From: JAGVSV01 sp050952845
Lineage (GTDB): Bacteria; Bacillota; Clostridia; Christensenellales; Aristaeellaceae
Direction of reading: 5' to 3'
DNA length: 64,000 nt
Assembly (NCBI GenBank): GCA_050952845.1
Contig: JBMNLP010000001.1
Coordinates: 124,001 to 188,000 of the forward strand
Position 1 is the stretch's first letter. Each line of letters opens with the position of its first letter. The position numbers and the translations under genes are program-made. This document shows positions 16,253 through 25,604 of the stretch, one piece after another. The notes under the pieces were generated by a model. That model was not told the DNA's origin and made no database searches. It saw nothing but the letters and a program-made list of their open reading frames with translations.

Positions 16253-16256
<4 letters not shown>
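15219..16256 (+). CDS. purM: Phosphoribosylformylglycinamidine cyclo-ligase PurM
   Basis: The 345 residues include DINAGYRAVELMR, VSGTDGVGTKLKLAF, CVNDVICCGARPLFFLDYIA and the GGETAEMPGFY motif, all of AIR synthetase. It closes FGAM to AIR with ATP. Length is normal for the family. The ATGA overlap with purF and the TTGA overlap with purN show tight operon packing. Confidence 0.94.
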
Positions 16257-16870
<614 letters not shown>

Positions 16871-16872
16871 CC

Positions 16873-17604
16873 ATGTACGACAACCGGCTATACGAACTGC
16901 CTGCGCTGCTGCGCGCCAACGCCTATCCCGGGCGCGGCCTGGTGCTGGGCATGACGGCGGATGGGCAATCGCTGGCGGCGGTGTACTTCATCATGGGGCG
17001 CAGCAGCAACTCGCGCAACCGTGTGTTTGTGCCGGATGGCGATCATATCCGCATCGAGCCCTACGACAAGGGCGCGGGCGGCGACCAGTCGCTGACCATC
17101 TACCGGCCGATGGCGACGGTGGGGGATTGCTTCATCCTGTCCAACGGCGACCAGACCGACACCGTGGCGGAGGCGCTGGCTTCGGGCGGCACCTTTGAAG
17201 GGGCGCTGCGCACGCGCGCGTTTGAGCCCGATGCGCCCAACTTCACGCCGCGCATATCGGGGATGCTGAACCTGGGCACGGGGGCAGCCTGGCTGTCCGT
17301 GCTGCGCGCGGGGGACAGCGACGGCACGCGCTGCGACCGGCTGTTTTACGAGTACGCAGCAGCCAGGGGCGAGGGGCGTTTTTTGCACACCTACCAGGGG
17401 GACGGCCACCCGCTGCCGCCGTTCAGGGGTGAGCCGGCCCGCGTGACGGTGCCGGACAGCCCGGAGGCTTTCGCGGAGGAACTATGGGACGCGCTGAACC
17501 GCGACAACCGCGTGGCGCTGTGCGTCAGGTATATGGACATCGGCGGCGGTGCGTCGCGGCTGGTGATCAAAAACAGGCATCCTGAAGGAGGACATCATGC
17601 GTGA
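16873..17604 (+). CDS. purO: PurO-type IMP cyclohydrolase
   Basis: This 243-residue protein is placed at ATG 16873 behind AAGGGGG. The opening LLRANAYPGRGLVLGMTADG and GRSSNSRNRVF match the archaeal-type IMP cyclohydrolase family (IMP_cyclohyd), a fold unrelated to the N-terminal domain of PurH. It closes FAICAR to IMP, the last step of the pathway. It lies directly before a protein that has only the transformylase half of PurH, so the two replace bifunctional PurH. The eight-base overlap with the next gene supports coupling. Confidence 0.85.
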   Translation: MYDNRLYELPALLRANAYPGRGLVLGMTADGQSLAAVYFIMGRSSNSRNRVFVPDGDHIRIEPYDKGAGGDQSLTIYRPMATVGDCFILSNGDQTDTVAEALASGGTFEGALRTRAFEPDAPNFTPRISGMLNLGTGAAWLSVLRAGDSDGTRCDRLFYEYAAARGEGRFLHTYQGDGHPLPPFRGEPARVTVPDSPEAFAEELWDALNRDNRVALCVRYMDIGGGASRLVIKNRHPEGGHHA

Positions 17605-18775
17605 ACTGGCACTGAAATACGGCTGCAACCCCAACCAGAAGCCCGCCCGGGTGTACATGGCGGACGGATTGGCCCTGCCTTTCCGGGTGCTGTCAGGAGC
17701 GCCGGGCTATATCAACCTGCTGGATGCGCTGAATGCCTGGCAGTTAGTGCGCGCGCTGAAGGAAGCGACGGGGCTGCCCGCCGCAGCGTCGTTCAAGCAT
17801 GTCAGCCCAGCCGGCGCCGCAGTGGCGGTGCCCATGGACAGCTCCTTAAAGCGCGCCTGCTTTGTGGATGACGTGCCGGGGCTGGACGATTCGCCGCTGG
17901 CGGTGGCGTATGCCCGCGCACGGGGGGCGGACAGGCTCTGCTCGTTCGGCGATTTTATCGCGCTGAGCGACCCCTGCGACGAAACCACCGCGCGCATCAT
18001 CGGCCGCGAGGTGTCCGATGGCGTGATCGCGCCCAGCTACAGCGAGGCGGCGCTGGCTATCCTGGCTAAAAAGCGCAAGGGCAGCTATGCCGTGCTGGCG
18101 ATGGATGCGGGCTATGCGCCCAAGCTCCGGGAAGCCCGGGACGTGTTTGGCATCACGCTGGAGCAGGGCTATAACAACGCGGAGATCAGCGAGAGCCTGC
18201 TGGCCAACATCGTTACCGCCAACAGCACCCTGCCCGCCGCGGCGAAGCGCGACCTGATGGTGGCCCTGATCACGCTGAAATACACGCAGTCCAACTCGGT
18301 GTGCTTTGTCAAGGACGGCCAGGTGATCGGTAACGGCGCCGGGCAGCAGAGCCGCGTGCACTGCACCCGCCTGGCCGGGAACAAAGCCGACCTGTGGCAC
18401 CTCAGGCAGCATGAAAAGGCGCTGAACCTGCCGTTTAAGGAGGGTACCGGGCGCCCCGAAAAGGACAACGCTGTGGACGACTATCTATCGGGCCGCGCCG
18501 GCGGGGCGCCGGATGGCTGGCAGGCGCTGTTTACGCGTGAGCCTGAGCCGTTTACTGAAGCTGAGCGGCAGGCGTGGATGCGCACGCTGGCCGGCGTATC
18601 GCTGGGCAGCGATGCGTTCTTTCCCTTCCCGGACAGCATCGACCGCGCGGCGGAAAGCGGCGTTCGGTATGTGGCGCAGCCGGGCGGGTCGGTGCGGGAT
18701 GACCTGGTCATCGAAGCGTGCGACCGGTACGGCATGGTGATGGCGATGACGGGCCTGCGCCTGTTTCATCATTGA
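17597..18775 (+). CDS. purH: AICAR transformylase (PurH C-terminal domain alone)
   Basis: This 392-residue protein begins LALKYGCNPNQKPARVYM and contains SFKHVSPAGAAVAVP and KYTQSNSVCFVKDGQVIGNG, hallmarks of the AICAR formyltransferase domain. The roughly 200-residue N-terminal IMP cyclohydrolase domain of normal PurH is absent, and the upstream PurO-type gene supplies that activity. The enzyme formylates AICAR to FAICAR with 10-formyl-tetrahydrofolate. Confidence 0.9.
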   Translation: MRELALKYGCNPNQKPARVYMADGLALPFRVLSGAPGYINLLDALNAWQLVRALKEATGLPAAASFKHVSPAGAAVAVPMDSSLKRACFVDDVPGLDDSPLAVAYARARGADRLCSFGDFIALSDPCDETTARIIGREVSDGVIAPSYSEAALAILAKKRKGSYAVLAMDAGYAPKLREARDVFGITLEQGYNNAEISESLLANIVTANSTLPAAAKRDLMVALITLKYTQSNSVCFVKDGQVIGNGAGQQSRVHCTRLAGNKADLWHLRQHEKALNLPFKEGTGRPEKDNAVDDYLSGRAGGAPDGWQALFTREPEPFTEAERQAWMRTLAGVSLGSDAFFPFPDSIDRAAESGVRYVAQPGGSVRDDLVIEACDRYGMVMAMTGLRLFHH

Positions 18776-18785
18776 GGGGCGGAGC

Positions 18786-20051
18786 ATGAGGGTATTGGTC
18801 ATAGGCGGCGGAGGCCGCGAGCATGCGGTGGTCAAAAAGCTGGCGCAAAGCCCCAAGGTGGCGTCTATCTACGCGCTGCCCGGCAACGCCGGCATGAAAG
18901 AGGTGGCGCTGGTGCCGGGCAACCCCATGGACAGGGGAGAAATCGTTGGGGCGGCAGTGCGCCTGCGCATCGGTTTTGCTGTTGTCACGCCGGACGACCC
19001 GCTGGCGGCGGGCCTGGTGGATGCGCTGGAGGAAGCCGGCATCCCCTGCTTCGGGCCCGATCAGAAGGCGGCGCAGATTGAGGCCAGCAAGGTGTTTGCC
19101 AATGGCCTGATGCGGCGGTATGGCATCCCTACCGCCCGGTGGGAAGCCTTTGACGACCTGGCGCAGGCGATGGCATACGCCAAAAAAGGGCCTTTCCCGC
19201 TGGTGGTCAAAGCGGACGGGCTGGCCAAGGGTAAGGGCGTGATCATCGCCGACACCTATGACGAGGCGGCTGCGGCGCTGCAGGATATGATGGCGCGCAA
19301 AGCGTTCGGCGACAGCGGCAGCCGCGTTGTCATCGAGGAGATGCTGGAAGGGCCCGAGGTATCGGTGCTGTGCTTTGCGGACGGCGAAACCGTTGTGCCC
19401 ATGGTGTCGGCGATGGACCACAAGCGCGCGCTGGACGGCGACAGGGGCCTCAATACCGGCGGCATGGGCGCTGTGGCGCCCAACCCGTACTACACCGGGG
19501 ACATCGCCGAACGCGCCATGCGGGAGATTTTTCTGCCCACCGTCCGCGGCATGGCGCAGGAGGGACGCCCGTTCAAGGGCTGCCTGTTCTTCGGCTTGAT
19601 GCTCACAAAGGACGGCCCCAAGGTGCTGGAATACAACGCGCGCCTGGGTGACCCGGAGACGCAGGCGGTGCTGCCGCTGATGGAGAGCGACCTGATGGAC
19701 GCCATGCTGGCGGTGCGCCATGGCGCATTGAAGGACGAGCGGGTGGCGTTCTCCAGCCGGCATGCCTGCTGCGTGGTGCTGTGTTCCGGGGGCTATCCCG
19801 GGGCTTTTAAGGCGGGATTTCCCATCGACGCCGGCGGTGTGGACGCGCTGTACGCCGGCGTTGCCATGAAGGATGGGCGGCTGGTGACGGCTGGCGGCCG
19901 GGTGATGGGCGTGACGGCGCTGGGCGATACGCTGCGGGATGCTGTGCGGTCGGCATATGATTTGGCTGAAAAGGTGCGTTTTGAAGGCATGCACTTCAGG
20001 CGCGATATCGGCGCGAAAGCGCTTTTAGCGGAGGAAAACAGGCATGGTTGA
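18786..20051 (+). CDS. purD: Phosphoribosylamine-glycine ligase PurD
   Basis: This 421-residue ATP-grasp enzyme starts MRVLVIGGGGREHAVVKKLA. It has FPLVVKADGLAKGKGVIIA in the ATP-binding part, VEYNARLGDPETQ-type residues (VLEYNARLGDPETQAVLPLM) and a normal C-terminal domain. It makes GAR from phosphoribosylamine and glycine. The stop overlaps purL by eight bases. Confidence 0.94.
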   Translation: MRVLVIGGGGREHAVVKKLAQSPKVASIYALPGNAGMKEVALVPGNPMDRGEIVGAAVRLRIGFAVVTPDDPLAAGLVDALEEAGIPCFGPDQKAAQIEASKVFANGLMRRYGIPTARWEAFDDLAQAMAYAKKGPFPLVVKADGLAKGKGVIIADTYDEAAAALQDMMARKAFGDSGSRVVIEEMLEGPEVSVLCFADGETVVPMVSAMDHKRALDGDRGLNTGGMGAVAPNPYYTGDIAERAMREIFLPTVRGMAQEGRPFKGCLFFGLMLTKDGPKVLEYNARLGDPETQAVLPLMESDLMDAMLAVRHGALKDERVAFSSRHACCVVLCSGGYPGAFKAGFPIDAGGVDALYAGVAMKDGRLVTAGGRVMGVTALGDTLRDAVRSAYDLAEKVRFEGMHFRRDIGAKALLAEENRHG

Positions 20052-23000
20052 CCGGATCTATGTGGAGAAAAAGCCGGATTTGGCGGTGGAAGCGCAGGCG
20101 CTGGCGGCGGAGCTGCGCCAGTATGCGGGGCTGGACGGGCTGGTCAGCCTGCGTATTGTCAATCGATACGATGTGCAGGGGCTGACGGCGGACGCCTTTG
20201 ATTTGGCGGTGCGCACGGTGTTTTCCGAGCCGCAGACCGACATCGTTTCCCGCGAACTGACGCTGGCGGCTGATGAACACCGCTTTGCGCTGGAATATCT
20301 GCCCGGCCAGTACGACCAGCGGGCCGATGCGGCTGCTCAGTGCATTCAGATGCAGACGCTGGGTGCGCGCCCCAAGGTGCGCACGGCGAAGGTGTACGTG
20401 CTGTGCGGCAAGCTGACGGCAGCCGACATCGCCGCTGCGAAAGGATACCTGCTGAACCCGGTGGAATCGCGCGAGGCGTCGGAAGCTTTGCCCGCCACGC
20501 TGGATGCGCGCGTGCCCGAGCCTGAGAAAACACCGGTGCTGCAGGGCTTTCGCGATGTGGACGGCGAGGCCGCGCAGCGGTTTTGCCGGGAGTGCCAGTT
20601 GGCCATGGAAGCCGACGACCTGGCGGTGTGCGTGCGCTACTTCCGGGCGGAGGGGCGGGACCCCACCTTAGCTGAATTGAAGGTGATCGACACCTATTGG
20701 TCCGACCACTGCCGGCACACCACCTTTTTGACCGAGCTGACCGACGTGCGCTGCGACGACCCGGTGATCCGGGCTACGCTGAACCAGTTCAACGACCACC
20801 GCGAAGCCCTGGGCGGCAAACCCCTGACGCTGATGCGCGTTGCCACCCAGGCAGCCAAGGTGCTGGAAGAACGGGGTGGGCTGAAGCGCCGTGAGGACAG
20901 CGAGGAGAACAACGCCTGCACGCTGCACGTGAAAGCCAATGCGCCGGGCGGCGAAGAGGACTGGCTGCTGTTTTTCAAAAACGAAACGCACAACCACCCC
21001 ACCGAGATTGAGCCCTTTGGCGGCGCAGCCACCTGCCTGGGCGGCGCCATCCGCGACCCGCTGTCGGCCAGGGGGTATGTGTATGCCGGCATGCGCGTGA
21101 CGGGCGGGGCCGACCCCACGATGCCGGTGGAGGACACGCTGCCCGGCAAGCTGCCCCAGCGCAGCATTGCCCAGGGCGCGGCGGCGGGCTTCTCCAGCTA
21201 CGGCAACCAGATCGGCGTGCCCACCGGCATGGTGCGCGAGGTGTACCACCCGGGCTATGTCGCCAAACGGCTGGAAGCCGGCGCCGTGCTGGGCGCGGCC
21301 AAGGCTGACCATGTGCGGCGCGAGCGGCCCGCTCCGGGCGACGTCATCCTGCTGGTGGGCGGGCGCACAGGCCGGGACGGCTGCGGCGGGGCGACGGGTT
21401 CGTCCCAGGCGCACACGGTGGACGCGGTGGACGAGTTTGCCTCCCAGGTGCAAAAGGGCAACGCGCCCGAGGAGCGCAAGCTGCAGCGGCTGTTCCGCGA
21501 CCCTGCGGCTACCCGCCTCATCAAGCGATGCAATGACTTTGGCGCCGGCGGCGTGTCGGTGGCGATTGGCGAATTGGCGCCGGGGCTGCTGATCAACCTG
21601 GACAAGGTGCCTGTGAAGTACCAGGGGCTGACCGGCACCGAGCTGGCCATCAGCGAATCGCAGGAGCGCATGGCGGTCGTGGTGGACAAAGCCGATGTTG
21701 CCGCCTTCATCGCGCTGGCGGAAGGCGAAAACGTAGAAGCCACCGCCGTCGCTGAGGTGACGGCATCGCCCCGGCTGGTGATGACGTGGCAGGGCGACAC
21801 CATTGTCGACCTGGCGCGCGCATTCCTGGATGAAAACGGCGCGAAAAAGCGCATGGATGCCGAGATCGCGCCGTCCCGGCCCTGGCATGCGGCGATCCCC
21901 GGCACGTTTACAGAGGGCATAATGGCGCTGGCATCCGACCTGAACGCATGCTCGCAACGCGGATTAGTGGAACGGTTTGACGCCACGGTGGGCGCCGGCA
22001 CGGTGCTGATGCCGCTGGGCGGAAAACACCAGATGACGCCCCCGGCTGCCATGGTGCACGCGCTGCCCGTGCCGGGCGGCACGGATACCTGTTCGTTCAT
22101 GGCGCCGGGCTTCAACCCCATGATCAGCGAGCAGAGCCCCTACCACGGCGCGTACCTGGCGGTGATCGAATCGGTCGCCCGCCTGGTGGCTGCCGGAGCG
22201 CCGCATGAGGACATCTACCTGTCCATGCAGGAGTTTTTCCCGAGGCCCGGCCGTGACCCCGCGCGCTGGGGCATGCCGCTGGCTGCGCTGCTGGGCGCCT
22301 ACCGCGCGCAGATGGATTTGAAGTGCGGCGCCATTGGCGGCAAGGATTCCATGAGCGGCACCTTTGAACAGCTGGACGTGCCGCCCACGCTGATCAGCTT
22401 TGCCGTGACGACGGGCGAGGCCGGGCATGCCGTGTCGCCGGAGTTTAAGCAGCCCGGCCACCGCGTGGCCTGGCTGAAGCCGGACATCGGCCCCGACGGG
22501 CTGCCCATGGCGGCATCCCAGCTGGCGGTGTTTGCCCAGGCTGAGGCGCTGCTGAAAAGCGGGCGCGCGGTGTCCTGCGGGGTGCCTGCCCAGGGCGGCG
22601 CCGCGCTGGCCTGTGTCCAAATGGCGCTGGGCAACGGCATCGGCCTGGCGTTTGCCGATGATGTGGCGTTGGAGGACCTGTTTCAATACGCCTATGGCTC
22701 ATTGATCCTCGAGATGGCGGACGACGACGGCGCCGGCGTGACGCTGGGCTATACCACGGCAGACCCCGCGCTGACGCTGGGCGGCGAAACCGTGCTGCTG
22801 AGCGATTTCCGGCAGGCTTATGACGCCCGGCTGGAGCCGGTGTACCCGGTCAGGAAGGGCGGCCCGGCGGTCGATGTCCCCATGGTGACGGTGCGCAGGG
22901 CAGCAGCCAAAGGACCCCGTATCGCCAAGCCGCGCGTGCTGATCCCCGCCTTCCCCGGCACCAACTGCGAGTGGGATACTGCCCGCGCCTTTGAGGAGGC

Positions 23001-23724
23001 CGGCGCCGAAACCGAGATTTTCCTGGTGAGGAACCTCAGCCCGGGCATGGTGGCCGAGTCGGTGCACGGCATGGCGGAGCGCGTGAAAAAGGCGCAGATT
23101 GTGATGATACCGGGCGGCTTCTCCGGCGGGGACGAGCCCGACGGCTCGGGCCGGTTTATCATGGCGTTTTTCCGGGCGGCGCCGGTGCGGGATGCCGTGG
23201 AGGAGCTGCTGGGCGCAAGGGACGGCCTGCTGGGCGGCATATGCAACGGGTTCCAGGCGCTGCTGAAGCTGGGTTTGCTGCCGTTTGGCAGGTATATGGC
23301 GCCGGATGCCAACAGCCCCACCCTGTCGATGAACACCATTGGCCGGCACCAGTCGCGCCTGGTGCGCGTGCGCGCGTCGGCAAACTTCTCCCCCTGGTTC
23401 AGCGGGCATAAAATAGGCGACTGCTATACGGTGCCCATCTCCCACGGCGAGGGGCGCTTCCTGTGCGGGCGGGAGCTACTGGATGCGCTGGCTGCTTCCG
23501 GGCAGATCGCCATGCAGTATGCCGATTTGGACGGCAAGCCCACGATGGACATCGATTTCAACCCCAGCGGATCGGCCTGGGCGGTGGAAGCGCTGACCTC
23601 GCCCGACGGGCGGGTCATGGGCCGCATGGGCCACGCCGAGCGGATGCTGGACCACCTGTATCAAAACGTGCCCCATGGCGGGCGCGACCCCATGTTCCGG
23701 GCTGCTGTGGGTTACTTTGGATAA
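20044..23724 (+). CDS. purL: Phosphoribosylformylglycinamidine synthase, single-chain PurL
   Basis: This 1226-residue enzyme combines an N-terminal PurS-like region, a central ATP-binding PurL core (STYWSDHCRHTTF-type motif seen as DTYWSDHCRHTTF; FFKNETHNHPTEIEPFGGAA) and a C-terminal class I glutaminase domain. The glutaminase part has VLIPAFPGTNCEWDTARAFE, with the nucleophile in GGICNGFQALLKLG. The length and motifs match the clostridial/streptococcal long form rather than separate PurS, PurL and PurQ, none of which appear in the operon. It converts FGAR to FGAM using glutamine and ATP. Confidence 0.93.
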   Translation: MVDRIYVEKKPDLAVEAQALAAELRQYAGLDGLVSLRIVNRYDVQGLTADAFDLAVRTVFSEPQTDIVSRELTLAADEHRFALEYLPGQYDQRADAAAQCIQMQTLGARPKVRTAKVYVLCGKLTAADIAAAKGYLLNPVESREASEALPATLDARVPEPEKTPVLQGFRDVDGEAAQRFCRECQLAMEADDLAVCVRYFRAEGRDPTLAELKVIDTYWSDHCRHTTFLTELTDVRCDDPVIRATLNQFNDHREALGGKPLTLMRVATQAAKVLEERGGLKRREDSEENNACTLHVKANAPGGEEDWLLFFKNETHNHPTEIEPFGGAATCLGGAIRDPLSARGYVYAGMRVTGGADPTMPVEDTLPGKLPQRSIAQGAAAGFSSYGNQIGVPTGMVREVYHPGYVAKRLEAGAVLGAAKADHVRRERPAPGDVILLVGGRTGRDGCGGATGSSQAHTVDAVDEFASQVQKGNAPEERKLQRLFRDPAATRLIKRCNDFGAGGVSVAIGELAPGLLINLDKVPVKYQGLTGTELAISESQERMAVVVDKADVAAFIALAEGENVEATAVAEVTASPRLVMTWQGDTIVDLARAFLDENGAKKRMDAEIAPSRPWHAAIPGTFTEGIMALASDLNACSQRGLVERFDATVGAGTVLMPLGGKHQMTPPAAMVHALPVPGGTDTCSFMAPGFNPMISEQSPYHGAYLAVIESVARLVAAGAPHEDIYLSMQEFFPRPGRDPARWGMPLAALLGAYRAQMDLKCGAIGGKDSMSGTFEQLDVPPTLISFAVTTGEAGHAVSPEFKQPGHRVAWLKPDIGPDGLPMAASQLAVFAQAEALLKSGRAVSCGVPAQGGAALACVQMALGNGIGLAFADDVALEDLFQYAYGSLILEMADDDGAGVTLGYTTADPALTLGGETVLLSDFRQAYDARLEPVYPVRKGGPAVDVPMVTVRRAAAKGPRIAKPRVLIPAFPGTNCEWDTARAFEEAGAETEIFLVRNLSPGMVAESVHGMAERVKKAQIVMIPGGFSGGDEPDGSGRFIMAFFRAAPVRDAVEELLGARDGLLGGICNGFQALLKLGLLPFGRYMAPDANSPTLSMNTIGRHQSRLVRVRASANFSPWFSGHKIGDCYTVPISHGEGRFLCGRELLDALAASGQIAMQYADLDGKPTMDIDFNPSGSAWAVEALTSPDGRVMGRMGHAERMLDHLYQNVPHGGRDPMFRAAVGYFG

Positions 23725-23739
23725 CCGGACTCACGCCTC

Positions 23740-23768
23740 TTGCTGTTAGACGCGGCATCATGTATACT
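23740..23768 (+). promoter_or_regulatory. Promoter of prsA-like gene
   Basis: There is a -35 TTGCTG (23740-23745), a 17-base spacer and a -10 TATACT (23763-23768), 75 bases before the ATG at 23844. Confidence 0.6.
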
Positions 23769-23843
23769 ATATTTTGCTACTGCATGGACGGCTGCGCACG
23801 CAGTGCGGCGGCACGCCCTGAATAGGAACGGAGAGGACGACTC

Positions 23844-25211
23844 ATGAAGAAGAAAACGTGCCTGATCCTGCTGATCGCCGCGGTGATGATGCTCAGCGGC
23901 TGTACCTTGGTGGTGAAGGACCCTGAGGTGGACGCCAAGCGGGTGATCATTGACGTTAACGGCGAAACAGTGGACAAGAGGGCATTTATCAACATCTACA
24001 ACAACGCGCTGAATGAGGAATATGCCACCCAGCAGATGTACAAGCAGTTCGGCATGATCCAGTCCATTAACATCGATCCGGATCAGGTGATGCAGGCCAC
24101 GCTGGACGGCCTGGTGCGGCGCATGGTGTTGCTGCAGAAAGCCAAGGAGCTGAAGCTGGATGAGCTGACGGAGGAGGAAACCGCCGAACTGGTGGCAGCC
24201 ACCGATGCCAGCTGGCAGGAATCGCTGGACCGGATCAAGCGCACGGACATGGCTGATACCGAGCTGGAAGGCGACGAGCTGACCGCGGCGCTGGAGGAAA
24301 AAGCCGTCGAATACGGCATCACCCGCGAGGTGGTGGAGCAGTCCGAGCGCGAGCAGATGCTGCTGAAAAAAATCAGGGCGTTGGCAACGGAGGATTCCGC
24401 CGTTACCGATGAAGCCATACAGGCCGACTTCGATGCCAAGGTGGAGGCTGCCAAAGCCGAATACGAGGGCAGCCCGGACGCTTTTGGCTCCGCCGTCAAC
24501 GCGAGCCGGACCGTGTATTACCGCCCGGCCGGCTATCGCTACATCAAGCAGGTGCTGGTGAAGTTCCTTGCCGATGACCAGGCTGTTATCGACGAAGCGC
24601 TGAAAGCGCTGACCACCGCCAAGCAGGAGCTGACCGCCGCCCAGAGCGACAAATCCCTCAACGACACTGCCCTGGCGCAGGACGGGCAAAGCGAAGCCGA
24701 CATTGCCCTGCTGCAGGAAAAAGCCGAGGAGCTTGACGCCAAGGTGGCTGCTGCCCAGGAAAAGGTGGATCAGGCCGAGCAGAAGCTGAACGAGGAAAAG
24801 GAAAAGGGCTACGCCAATATATTTGAGAAAGCGACCGATATATGCACCCGCGCCAAGGACGGCGAGGACTTTGATGCCCTGGTTGAGGAGTACAACGAGG
24901 ACAAAGGCATGCCTGAAACCGGCTACGCTGTGCGCGAAGGGTTTGCATCGTTCGATGCTGCTTTTGTGACGCCGGCGATGGCGCTGGAAAATCCTGGCGA
25001 TGTCGCCGAACCTTCCAAGGGCGACTACGGCTACTACATCGTGCAGTATGCCGCCGCGATTGACGAGGGCCCCATGCCGCTGGCCGATGTCCGCGAAGGC
25101 ATCCACGATGAGCTGCTGGCTGCCAAGCAGGAAGAGGACTTTACGGCAGCCACCGACGCCTGGGTTGCCGAGAGCAACGTTCAGACCTACATCGAGCGCG
25201 TGAACGACTGA
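23844..25211 (+). CDS. PrsA/SurA-like peptidyl-prolyl isomerase lipoprotein
   Basis: This 455-residue protein has a lipoprotein signal MKKKTCLILLIAAVMMLSGC (lipobox LSGC, Cys20). Residues about 40-210 look like the SurA_N/PrsA chaperone region. A long coiled-coil stretch rich in Ala, Glu and Lys (about 250-315) follows. A C-terminal parvulin-like segment has EDFDALVEEYNEDKGMPETGY, LENPGDVAEP and GDYGYYIVQYA. The coiled coil appears to be inserted before or within the rotamase part. Such proteins help fold exported proteins at the outer face of the membrane; the many secreted proteins nearby are possible clients (inference). Confidence 0.8.
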   Translation: MKKKTCLILLIAAVMMLSGCTLVVKDPEVDAKRVIIDVNGETVDKRAFINIYNNALNEEYATQQMYKQFGMIQSINIDPDQVMQATLDGLVRRMVLLQKAKELKLDELTEEETAELVAATDASWQESLDRIKRTDMADTELEGDELTAALEEKAVEYGITREVVEQSEREQMLLKKIRALATEDSAVTDEAIQADFDAKVEAAKAEYEGSPDAFGSAVNASRTVYYRPAGYRYIKQVLVKFLADDQAVIDEALKALTTAKQELTAAQSDKSLNDTALAQDGQSEADIALLQEKAEELDAKVAAAQEKVDQAEQKLNEEKEKGYANIFEKATDICTRAKDGEDFDALVEEYNEDKGMPETGYAVREGFASFDAAFVTPAMALENPGDVAEPSKGDYGYYIVQYAAAIDEGPMPLADVREGIHDELLAAKQEEDFTAATDAWVAESNVQTYIERVND

Positions 25212-25376
25212 GTATATACTAGAATTTACTTGTCATGGCGCAATCTCTGATTCGCCTTTTCAACTCTGGATGCATTGATGTTTACTTGGCGTAGCGTTGC
25301 TATGCCTGTGTTCACATTCCTTGCCAGAGAAAGAGCCCTGGAAGATTTATGTGCCACGCTTGCGTTATTTGCTCTT
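25212..25376. other. Gene-free spacer with a degraded end of the 162-bp element
   Basis: No gene is seen. TGGATGCATTGATGTTTAC (25267-25285), followed by the hairpin-like GGCGTAGCGTTGCTATGCC (25288-25306), resembles the right end and core palindrome of the element at 25377-25538. It may be an old remnant. Confidence 0.35.
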
Positions 25377-25538
25377 ATACCAACTCCAAACATGAACGCA
25401 TCGTCCTGCCGGGTCTTTTGCCTTGCAGCTTCGTCGGCTGCTCAGTCAGCGTAGCGCTGCTACGCTTCCCTCGTCTGCTCCTCGCTGCAAGCCAAAATCC
25501 CTCGACCCTTTGGATGCATTCATGTTTTACGTTGGTAT
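25377..25538. repeat. 162-bp dispersed structured repeat, copy 1
   Basis: The ends are inverted: ATACCAAC (25377-25384) pairs with GTTGGTAT (25531-25538). The inner arms pair over CAAACATGAA / TTCATGTTTT and CGCATC / GGATGC. The core contains the palindrome AGCGTAGCGCTGCTACGCT. A second copy of identical length lies at 44985-45146. There is no coding sense. It is either a MITE-like element or a structured RNA element. Confidence 0.7.
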
Positions 25539-25604
25539 TACATTGTTTTCTACAACTTGTAATTTTCACTATCAAAAAGGAATCAGCTTTGGAGAGCATT
25601 GTAT

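Noticed and set aside
25212..25598. Plus-strand small frames between prsA-like gene and cas3
   Set aside because: They translate the 162-bp repeat element; no ribosome site or conserved product.
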